Source: Anaerolineaceae bacterium
GTDB taxonomy: Bacteria > Chloroflexota > Anaerolineae > Anaerolineales > Anaerolineaceae
Reading direction: 5' to 3'
DNA length: 42,231 nt
NCBI GenBank assembly: GCA_003446605.1
Contig: DMDF01000184.1
Coordinates: 1 to 42,231, forward strand
A program made the translations under genes and the position numbers. The notes beneath the pieces were generated by a model, which did no database searches, was not told the DNA's origin, and saw only the letters and a list, made by a program, of their open reading frames with translations. Positions 33,454 to 40,333 of the stretch are shown piece by piece; the first letter of the stretch is position 1; each line of letters starts with the position of its first letter.

Positions 33454-34209
33454 ATGGAACTTTACCAACTTATTATCGCTTATGATGGTACTGACTACTC
33501 TGGCTTTCAACGCCAGAAAGGGTTTACTACGATCCAGGGCGAACTGGAAAAAGCCTTACGCAAGATTGGCTGGCAGGGAAAATCGATCCTGGCGGCAGGC
33601 AGAACAGATGCGGGAGTACATGCTACTGGGCAGGTTGTAACTTTCAACCATGAATGGCAGCATTCTCTTCCAGAGATGCAGGCGGCTTTGAATCATTTTC
33701 TCCCTGAGAGCATCTCGGTTAGAAATGTGAGAATGAGAAAGCCAAATTTTCATCCTCGCTATGATGCTGTCAGTCGTGAATATACGTATGGTGTCCTGAT
33801 CGCAGATAGCCGTGATCCACAGAAAGAGCGATTTATGTGGCGCTTGGATCGCGATATCGATTGGGAAGCAGTATATCGCTCAGCCAAAAGTTTTTCCGGA
33901 GAACATGATTTTATGTTTTTCGGGCGACCTATGTCGCCTGACGGTAGTACGATTCGAAAGGTATACAACTCACAATGGGTTGAGCAGAACCCGGGAGAAT
34001 ACTACTACCACATCAGTGCTGATGCTTTTCTCTATCACATGGTACGCCGTATCGTTTTTGTGATGATGGCGGTGGGTGATGGACGTGTAAGCCGGGAAGT
34101 AGTAAAACAGATTATTGCAGGTGAAGGTGGGAAGATTCCCCCAGGAATTGCACCAGCACGAGGACTGACTTTAACAAAAGTACTTTACAACGATAATAAA
34201 GAAGATTGA
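33454..34209 (+). CDS. truA: tRNA pseudouridine(38-40) synthase TruA
   Basis: A 251-residue enzyme that makes pseudouridine in the tRNA anticodon stem-loop. LIIAYDGTDYSGFQRQ opens the protein, and the catalytic Asp lies in AAGRTDAGVHATGQV. FLYHMVRRIVFVMMAVG near the C-terminus is conserved. It lies between rplQ and rplM, a common arrangement. Confidence 0.96.
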   Translation: MELYQLIIAYDGTDYSGFQRQKGFTTIQGELEKALRKIGWQGKSILAAGRTDAGVHATGQVVTFNHEWQHSLPEMQAALNHFLPESISVRNVRMRKPNFHPRYDAVSREYTYGVLIADSRDPQKERFMWRLDRDIDWEAVYRSAKSFSGEHDFMFFGRPMSPDGSTIRKVYNSQWVEQNPGEYYYHISADAFLYHMVRRIVFVMMAVGDGRVSREVVKQIIAGEGGKIPPGIAPARGLTLTKVLYNDNKED

Positions 34210-34229
34210 AGATTTAGGAGATAGAAAAA

Positions 34230-34655
34230 GTGGAAAAGACGTTTGTCTTAAAAGGAAATCCGGAGTCAGAGTGGGTTTTGTTTGATGCAACTGACCAAAG
34301 CTTGGGACGACTTGCCGGAGAAATAGCGAATCATTTACTGGGGAAGCATAAACCAACCTATACCCCTGGTGTGTTGATGGGTGACCATGTTGTTGTGATC
34401 AATGCAGAGAAAGTATCGATTAATCCAAAGCGAATGGAAGAAAAGGTTTATTACAGCCATTCCAATTATCCCGGTGGATTAAAAGCGGTCAAAATGCCCG
34501 ATATGCTGGCAAAACATCCAGATCGGGTGATCACAAAAGCTGTTTGGGGTATGATCCCGCATAATAAATATGGGCGGCAGGTCATCAAACGATTACGTGT
34601 TTATACTGGGAATAAACATCCCCATACAGGGCAGAATCCCAAACCAGTGAAATGA
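34230..34655 (+). CDS. rplM: 50S ribosomal protein L13
   Basis: A 141-residue L13 and early 50S assembly protein. WVLFDATDQSLGRLAGEIANHLLGKHKP and the AVWGMIPHNKYGRQVIKRLRVY segment are conserved. The start is GTG at 34230, supported by TAGGAG at 34215-34220. rpsI is 13 bases downstream, the universal pairing. Confidence 0.97.
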   Translation: MEKTFVLKGNPESEWVLFDATDQSLGRLAGEIANHLLGKHKPTYTPGVLMGDHVVVINAEKVSINPKRMEEKVYYSHSNYPGGLKAVKMPDMLAKHPDRVITKAVWGMIPHNKYGRQVIKRLRVYTGNKHPHTGQNPKPVK

Positions 34656-34668
34656 AGGAGAATTAAGA

Positions 34669-35064
34669 ATGGCTGCTCAATATTATGAAGGAATTGGTCG
34701 AAGAAAAACCGCAACCGCACGTGTACGTATCACCGCGGGATCTGGGAACTTCGTTGTGAATCAAAAGAATCTGGCAGATTTTTTCACCCGCTACGGGGAT
34801 CCTGAAACCATTATGGCACCCTTTATTGCGACCGGTGAGAACCAGTCACAATATGATGTCAGTGTGATCGTATCAGGGGGGGGGGTGAATGGTCAAGCTG
34901 ATGCAGTACAACTTGGTTTAGCTCGTGCGTTTGCGAAGATGAACCCCGATTATGTTTCTGTTCTGCGCCGCAATCGCCTGCTTACTCGCGATCCACGTGA
35001 AAAGGAACGCAAGAAACCAGGTTTGAAACGTGCCCGCAAGGCTCCTACTTATACCAAACGCTAG
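34669..35064 (+). CDS. rpsI: 30S ribosomal protein S9
   Basis: A 131-residue S9 whose C-terminal tail reaches the P site. It has YYEGIGRRKTATARVRI, and the tail KKPGLKRARKAPTYTKR is intact. A run of ten G residues (34876-34885) encodes the conserved SGGGVNGQA turn; the frame is right with exactly ten. AAGGAG precedes the ATG, and a strong terminator follows. Confidence 0.97.
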   Translation: MAAQYYEGIGRRKTATARVRITAGSGNFVVNQKNLADFFTRYGDPETIMAPFIATGENQSQYDVSVIVSGGGVNGQADAVQLGLARAFAKMNPDYVSVLRRNRLLTRDPREKERKKPGLKRARKAPTYTKR

Positions 35065-35092
35065 AACCACAATTTTCTTTATCCTGTAAATT

Positions 35093-35132
35093 ACTACCCG
35101 CTTCGTGATAACAAAGCGGGTAGTATAATTTT
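35093..35132 (+). terminator. Terminator of the ribosomal protein block
   Basis: A perfect 11-base-pair stem (35093-35103 with 35114-35124), a 10-base loop and an ATAATTTT tail. Confidence 0.85.
35124..35129 (+). promoter_or_regulatory. Possible mazG -10 box embedded in the terminator
   Basis: TATAAT begins at the last base of the terminator stem. The candidate -35, TTCGTG at 35102-35107, lies in the loop side with a 16-base spacer and is weak. The start would be near 35136, before the ribosome site GGAAAGG. Confidence 0.4.
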
Positions 35133-35166
35133 GGGGTTCAGATAGTCCTGAAAGGAAAGGATCTTC

Positions 35167-36276
35167 ATGCTTGACAATTCTATTTTACAAACAGCCCTTA
35201 CTTTAAGTGATAATTCTTTGACCATTATTCCCTGGAATTTGATGAAAGAAAAGTATTCAGCACCATTTTCAAGCAACCAGAACGTGTTGATCATTGGGTT
35301 CACACAAAATGATGATCTTAACAGGCTTCAGGATTTGATAAAAACAGTTCATAGCGACCAGCACACAGTAGTATTTCTCCAGGCGGAAGACAATATGGAG
35401 AATAATATTAAGCAAAGCAACATTAAATTATCTGAATTAACTGAATTTAAAAATAACAATAATGAAGCAGGTTTTTTTATTGGAGCCAGCTCAGAAAAAT
35501 ATTCTTTGCTAGATTTTCAAGAACTGGTAGCTCATCTTCGTTCACCGGATGGATGCCCATGGGACCGCAAACAAACGCATCAAAGCCTGCGTCCGAACCT
35601 GCTGGAAGAAACCTATGAAGTGTTGAGCGCCCTGGATCACGAGAATTCTGCTGAAATGCAGGAAGAATTTGGGGATCTTTTGTTGCAGATTGTGCTGCAT
35701 GCACAGATTGCTTCTGAAGCGGGCACCTTTAATCTTGAAGATGTTGCAACTGGAATACAGAAGAAGCTTATCTTCCGCCATCCGCATATCTTCTCTGACA
35801 CAGTTGTCTCCGGGTCGGAGGAAGTCATCAGAAATTGGGAAGTATTGAAAGCACAGGAACGGAAAGAAAATCATAAAGAACCACGCATGTTAAGATCCGT
35901 CCCCATGTCAATGCCTGCTCTTTCATTGGCGCAGGCTTACCAAAAACGAGCTGCGCGAGTTGGGTTTGACTGGGAAACCATGGAACCTGTCAAGCAAAAG
36001 ATCCAGGAAGAATTGCAGGAAGTGGAACTCGCCAAAGACGAAGAAGAGCAGGGGAAAGAATTGGGGGACGTTCTTTTTGCAGTCGTAAATTTGATCCGCT
36101 GGTATGGTTTTGATGCGGAATCCCTTTTACGCGAAGCATCTGAACGTTTTGCTCAACGTTTTGAGTATATTGAAGAATGTGTTGAAAAACAAGGGAAAAC
36201 CTTTGCAGAGTATTCCCTTGTTGAATTGGATGCCTTCTGGGATGAGGCGAAAAAAGGATCGAAGCGATCAGGTTAG
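35167..36276 (+). CDS. mazG: MazG nucleotide pyrophosphohydrolase with truncated methylase-like N-terminus
   Basis: A 369-residue protein. From about residue 112 it is a two-repeat MazG: GCPWDRKQTHQSLR (129-142), the EETYEV and EEFGDLL metal-binding helices of repeat 1, and EELQEVE with KELGDVLF in repeat 2. MazG hydrolyses NTPs or dNTPs to NMP and pyrophosphate. The first 110 residues resemble only the C-terminal half of the tetrapyrrole methylase domain of YabN-type fusions (pattern ALTL, LIIGF, hydrophobic HTVVFLQAE, LSEL) and lack a SAM-binding half. The last nine bases overlap convergent tnaA. The gene follows the ribosomal terminator. Confidence 0.88.
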   Translation: MLDNSILQTALTLSDNSLTIIPWNLMKEKYSAPFSSNQNVLIIGFTQNDDLNRLQDLIKTVHSDQHTVVFLQAEDNMENNIKQSNIKLSELTEFKNNNNEAGFFIGASSEKYSLLDFQELVAHLRSPDGCPWDRKQTHQSLRPNLLEETYEVLSALDHENSAEMQEEFGDLLLQIVLHAQIASEAGTFNLEDVATGIQKKLIFRHPHIFSDTVVSGSEEVIRNWEVLKAQERKENHKEPRMLRSVPMSMPALSLAQAYQKRAARVGFDWETMEPVKQKIQEELQEVELAKDEEEQGKELGDVLFAVVNLIRWYGFDAESLLREASERFAQRFEYIEECVEKQGKTFAEYSLVELDAFWDEAKKGSKRSG

Positions 36277-37647
36277 AGGTGTAAACCTTGCTGTGAAATG
36301 GCGTAATAAAGGTGGGGCATAAGTGAGCTTATACCCGCGCAGATCTTTCCGCCGATCCTTTAAGTGGGTAAAGATTTCTACAACGTAATCAAGATGGCTT
36401 TGTGTATAAACCCTGCGCGGGAGCGCTAACCGGACCAGTTCCAGTTTAGGATATACCATTTCCCCGCTATATGGGTCGGGATGGGCAAACATCACTGAAC
36501 CGATTTCAATGGCACGGATACCGCCTTCCAGATAGAGTGCTGCCGCTACTGCTTGCCCGGGAAATTCTGGTTGGGGGATATGGTCAAGAAAGGAGCCGGC
36601 ATCCACGTAGATCGCATGCCCACCGGGTGGTTCGATGATGGGAACCCCTTTTTCGATGAGCTGTTGACCAAGATAAGCGGTCTGCCCGATACGGTAGGTA
36701 AGATAATTCTCATCCAAACCTTCCTTCAAACCAACTGCCATCGCTTCCAGATCTCTGCCTGATAATCCCCCATAGGTAATAAAACCTTCTCTCAGGATCA
36801 ATTCATTACAAATGTCTTGAAATAGATCTTGATCGCGAACTGCCAGGAATCCACCGATATTGACGATGGCATCCTTTTTTGCGCTCATAAAAGCTCCGTC
36901 GGCTAGCGAGAAGATCTCATTGGCGATTTCTAATAGGGATTTTTGCTCGTAACCGGCTTCACGCTTTTTAATGAAATAGCTATTTTCTGCATAACGACAG
37001 CAGTCAATAAAAAATGGAATATTATATTTGTGGTAAAGAGCGGCTGTCTCCTTGATGTTTTGCAGCGAAACGGGTTGACCGCCCCCCGCATTGTTGGTGA
37101 TGGTGATACAACCAAAGGGGATATTTTCTGCCCCAGCGGTCTTGATCACGTTTTCCAATTTTTCCAGATCCATATTCCCTTTAAATGGGTTTGAAGAATG
37201 GATATCGAATGCTTCAGAAGTCACACAATTATCGGGAATACCACCTCTGGCACGAATATTTGCATCGGTTGTATCAAAATGCATGTTGGAGGGTATGATA
37301 TTGCCCGGTTTTATCTTGATGGCACACAAGATATTCTCTGCAGCACGTCCCTGGTGGGTGGGTACAAAATACTCGAATCCGAAGATCTGCTGCATGGCTT
37401 CTTGCAGGTGGAAATAAGAGGAGGCACCTGCATAAGATTCATCCCCCTCCATGATGGCTGCCCATTGGTGCTGGCTCATCGCACCCGTACCTGAATCTGT
37501 CAGCAGATCAATATATACATCTTGCGCTTTTAACGAGAATAGGTTATAACCGGCTACCTGCATGGCTTTTTCTCTTTGTTCTCGAGAGATCAAGTGGATT
37601 GGTTCCACCATTTTGATGCGAAATGGTTCGGCTGGGTGATTGATCAT
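36268..37647 (-). CDS. tnaA: Tryptophanase (tryptophan indole-lyase)
   Basis: PLP enzyme that splits tryptophan into indole, pyruvate and ammonia; 459 residues. The PLP lysine lies in MSAKKDA (Lys257/258). It is closely related to tyrosine phenol-lyase, but three positions favour tryptophanase: FDTT at 124-127 where the phenol-lyase has Thr-rich FTTT, Ile382 where it has the phenol-binding Arg (MERG versus IEIG), and His450 in LRHFTARF where it has Phe. AGGAG at 37655-37659 sets the ATG. No tnaC-like leader peptide fits in the 93-base upstream gap, and no tnaB transporter is adjacent. Confidence 0.88.
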   Translation of the reverse strand: MINHPAEPFRIKMVEPIHLISREQREKAMQVAGYNLFSLKAQDVYIDLLTDSGTGAMSQHQWAAIMEGDESYAGASSYFHLQEAMQQIFGFEYFVPTHQGRAAENILCAIKIKPGNIIPSNMHFDTTDANIRARGGIPDNCVTSEAFDIHSSNPFKGNMDLEKLENVIKTAGAENIPFGCITITNNAGGGQPVSLQNIKETAALYHKYNIPFFIDCCRYAENSYFIKKREAGYEQKSLLEIANEIFSLADGAFMSAKKDAIVNIGGFLAVRDQDLFQDICNELILREGFITYGGLSGRDLEAMAVGLKEGLDENYLTYRIGQTAYLGQQLIEKGVPIIEPPGGHAIYVDAGSFLDHIPQPEFPGQAVAAALYLEGGIRAIEIGSVMFAHPDPYSGEMVYPKLELVRLALPRRVYTQSHLDYVVEIFTHLKDRRKDLRGYKLTYAPPLLRHFTARFTPLT

Positions 37648-37740
37648 GAATTATCTCCTGTATGATAAGATGGAATTAGTGTAGCAGTTTATGGATTGAT
37701 TTGACTGTGTATTTTATACTCTATCCTCAGATGGTAAATA

Positions 37741-38400
37741 ATGAAAAAAACAAAACACCTTGATATCATACAAATTGTAGCAGCGATTCTCTTATTTTTA
37801 GCTGTTGGTTCATTATTCTACTTGACGAATAGTGCAAAACCTATTGTCGAAAAAGAATATTTCTTCCCTGATGAATTGTCCTCCGATATTTCTTCTCCAA
37901 CAAAAGAGATTGTACAGGATGCAATGCAAAATTATCACCTCCTCATGCGCTATCCAAGTGATGCCTGGTTTGGGGAAAGCTATTTGCTTGATATTGAAAT
38001 GGTGCCAAATGAAAATCGGGTAACTGGGGTTGCCCAAGAATTGGATGGACAAGCTTTATTTTTAGAAGCGTTACTCGAAATGGATGCTCGAGGAGTAAAC
38101 CCTGGAAATAGGATTCTGGTCCCATTCCAGCTTTACCAGCCCTCGAAACTCCACTGGGAAGTACAGCCTGGCTCAGATTCATTAAAACCGGGCAAAATAT
38201 GGATTACCATTTATCCGGCAACAGAAGAAGGATTGCAGATTGCCCACGACCCGATCATGGTTCTGCCGGTCAGTGTAAATATCCATACCATCTTTGGAAT
38301 GAAGGCAGGGGTGGGACGCTGGACCTGCGCGCTGATCGGATTGGGATGTGCAGGTGTTATTTTGATGCGACGGCATAAATTAGCGAAGAATATTGAATGA
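37741..38400 (+). CDS. Hypothetical membrane-anchored protein, 219 aa
   Basis: I do not recognise this protein. It has one N-terminal hydrophobic segment (about 8-28), an extracytoplasmic-looking middle of about 160 residues rich in beta strands, a second hydrophobic segment (about 190-207) and a short basic cytosolic tail (RRHKLAKN). The middle reads like a small immunoglobulin-like or adhesion-type domain, which is only an impression. A -10-like TATACT lies at 37715-37720; no ribosome site is clear. Its stop codon touches the -10 box of the next gene. Confidence 0.7.
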   Translation: MKKTKHLDIIQIVAAILLFLAVGSLFYLTNSAKPIVEKEYFFPDELSSDISSPTKEIVQDAMQNYHLLMRYPSDAWFGESYLLDIEMVPNENRVTGVAQELDGQALFLEALLEMDARGVNPGNRILVPFQLYQPSKLHWEVQPGSDSLKPGKIWITIYPATEEGLQIAHDPIMVLPVSVNIHTIFGMKAGVGRWTCALIGLGCAGVILMRRHKLAKNIE

Positions 38401-38406
38401 TATAAT
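38398..38406 (+). promoter_or_regulatory. Extended -10 promoter reusing a stop codon
   Basis: TGATATAAT, in which TGA is the stop codon of the preceding gene and also the TGn of an extended -10. It ends eight bases before ATG 38415, which has no Shine-Dalgarno sequence, so a leaderless mRNA is expected. Confidence 0.5.
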
Positions 38407-38414
38407 CTGCCCTT

Positions 38415-38696
38415 ATGGATACACAAAACAAGTCAAATGAACTGGATGAAAAAATCAAGAAAACCATCCGCAAACAATATCTAACAGTCGCACTGGTCAC
38501 CATAGGCATTGCTGCTGCCGCGATTGGTATTGGTTATCTCATTGACCTTGCCCGTGGTTCGCAGCCCATGTTCATGCTGATTGGGCTGGTTGTTTCTGCG
38601 CCGCTTACCGTATGGATCAATTTTGGGATCATCAAACGAAAACTGATTGCGATCAACCAGGAATTAGAGGAACAATCAGAGAAGGATATGGAATGA
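38415..38696 (+). CDS. AtpZ/AtpI-like small membrane protein
   Basis: A 93-residue protein with two membrane spans (about 24-46 and 50-71) and charged ends. The GIGYLIDLARGS...MFMLIGLVVSAPL pattern resembles the AtpZ/AtpI family that accompanies F-type ATP synthase genes and may aid ion or c-ring handling. No ATP synthase genes are here, so the link is weak. Its stop overlaps the murE start by four bases (ATGA), so the two are translationally coupled. Confidence 0.6.
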   Translation: MDTQNKSNELDEKIKKTIRKQYLTVALVTIGIAAAAIGIGYLIDLARGSQPMFMLIGLVVSAPLTVWINFGIIKRKLIAINQELEEQSEKDME

Positions 38697-40276
38697 GTTC
38701 AAACCGCACGCTGAAGAATATGGTGCGGAATTGTCCCGGTATTGTACGACCAATCCCACCGTTATCTGACCGGTCAATTATCAGCGTGGAATTCGACTCT
38801 CGAAATGTAAAGCCGGGTAGCATATTTGTTGCCATAGAAGGCGAATATTATGATGGACATGCTTTTATTGAGGATGCGGTAAAAAAGGGGGCTGCATTGA
38901 TCGTGGGTACCCAGGAGCAATACTGTGACCAGCTCCCCGATAAATATCTGCAGGTGGAAGATGCCAGAATAGCGTTGGCGTATCTTTCCGCAGCGTATTA
39001 TGATTTTCCAGCACGCAAGATGACCATCATCGGTGTTACCGGTACCGATGGAAAAACAACTACCACCAATCTGATCTATCATATTTTAAAGTGTGCTGGA
39101 TTCAAAGCAGGTATGATCTCAACGGTGAATGCTGTGATTGGGGATGAGAGTATCGATACTGGCTTCCACGTGACTACGCCAGAAGCGCCCATAGTGCAGG
39201 AATTGCTGGCGCACATGGCAGCAGCTGGAATTACACATGTAGTACTCGAGACTACCTCACATGGATTAGATCAGTACCGTGTGGCTGCTTGCGAATATGA
39301 TATTGGTGTTATTACCAATGTTACCCACGAACATCTAGATTACCATAAAACCTATGAGAATTACGTAAGGACGAAAGGTCGTCTTTTTACCATGCTGCAA
39401 GAAACGGAGCAGAAGGCTGCTGGGAATATCCGTCTGGCGGTATTGAACAAGGATGACTGTTCCTATCCCATGCTGAAGGAAATTGTTACCGAGCTGCATG
39501 ACAGCTTGATTCGTTGTGTGGAATACAGCAGAACGCAAACAGCAGATATCTTTGTACTTAAGGAAGAGCAAACCAAAGAAGGATTACATTTGACACTTCA
39601 GGTAGCGGGAAAAGAAATAGAGATCAACAGCGGTTTGGTGGGTACTTACAATGTATCCAATATACTGGCTGCGGTGGGTGCGACTGCATTGGGATTGAAT
39701 ATCGCTCCGCAGTGGGTACAGCAAGGGATTGAGGGTTTTCCGGGCATCCCCGGGAGAATGGAGAAGATAGACCTCGGTCAGCCTTTTACAGCGATTGTGG
39801 ATTTTGCCCATACCCCCAATGCGTTGAATGTTACACTGGAAACTGCACGCCACCTGACGGATAAAAAAGTCATAGTGGTGTTTGGTTCAGCCGGATTGCG
39901 TGACCGTGAGAAACGTAAGATCATGGCAGCAGAGGGAGTGCAGTCAGCGGATGTTTGTATTCTGACAGCGGAGGATCCACGCACAGAAAGACTGGAAGAT
40001 ATCCTAGGAGAGATGAGGCAAGCTGCTCAAGTTGCTGGGGGAATATTGGAAAAGGACCTGTTTGTGATCCCCGATCGCGGAAACGCCATAAAAAAGGCAG
40101 TGCAGATCGCTGAGAAAGGCGATCTGGTGATCGTTTGCGGGAAGGGTCATGAACAATCCATGTGCTTTGAAAAAACCGAGTACCCCTGGGATGACCGGAT
40201 TGCCATGAAAGCTGCTTTGGCAGAATTGCTGAGAATTGACGGTCCTACTATGCCCTATCTTCCAACACAGGATTAA
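38693..40276 (+). CDS. murE: UDP-N-acetylmuramyl-tripeptide synthetase (MurE family)
   Basis: Cytosolic ligase adding the third amino acid of the peptidoglycan stem; 527 residues from ATG 38693. The P-loop GVTGTDGKTTT (114-124), the UDP-substrate motif TTPEA (161-165), the carbamylated-lysine position Lys228 in YVRTKGRLF, HEHLDYH and KGHEQ are present. The amino-acid motif, DNPR in diaminopimelate enzymes, reads EDPR at 427-430, so the Arg is kept but the specificity is open. An open extension upstream inside the previous gene is rejected in favour of the ATGA overlap. No other mur genes are adjacent. Confidence 0.9.
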   Translation: MSSNRTLKNMVRNCPGIVRPIPPLSDRSIISVEFDSRNVKPGSIFVAIEGEYYDGHAFIEDAVKKGAALIVGTQEQYCDQLPDKYLQVEDARIALAYLSAAYYDFPARKMTIIGVTGTDGKTTTTNLIYHILKCAGFKAGMISTVNAVIGDESIDTGFHVTTPEAPIVQELLAHMAAAGITHVVLETTSHGLDQYRVAACEYDIGVITNVTHEHLDYHKTYENYVRTKGRLFTMLQETEQKAAGNIRLAVLNKDDCSYPMLKEIVTELHDSLIRCVEYSRTQTADIFVLKEEQTKEGLHLTLQVAGKEIEINSGLVGTYNVSNILAAVGATALGLNIAPQWVQQGIEGFPGIPGRMEKIDLGQPFTAIVDFAHTPNALNVTLETARHLTDKKVIVVFGSAGLRDREKRKIMAAEGVQSADVCILTAEDPRTERLEDILGEMRQAAQVAGGILEKDLFVIPDRGNAIKKAVQIAEKGDLVIVCGKGHEQSMCFEKTEYPWDDRIAMKAALAELLRIDGPTMPYLPTQD

Positions 40277-40282
40277 AAGTAA

Positions 40283-40316
40283 ATGAGCTGGTTGAAAGAA
40301 AACCAGCTCATTTTTA
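40283..40316. terminator. Bidirectional terminator between murE and pnp
   Basis: An 11-base-pair perfect stem (40283-40293 with 40301-40311) with a 7-base loop. TTTTTATT follows on the plus strand, and TTTACTTTT on the minus strand. Confidence 0.85.
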
Positions 40317-40333
40317 TTATAATGGAATTTTGT

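Noticed and set aside
36268..37647. Tyrosine phenol-lyase
   Set aside because: The position of the phenol-binding Arg is Ile and the C-terminal His of tryptophanase is present, so tryptophanase is the better call.
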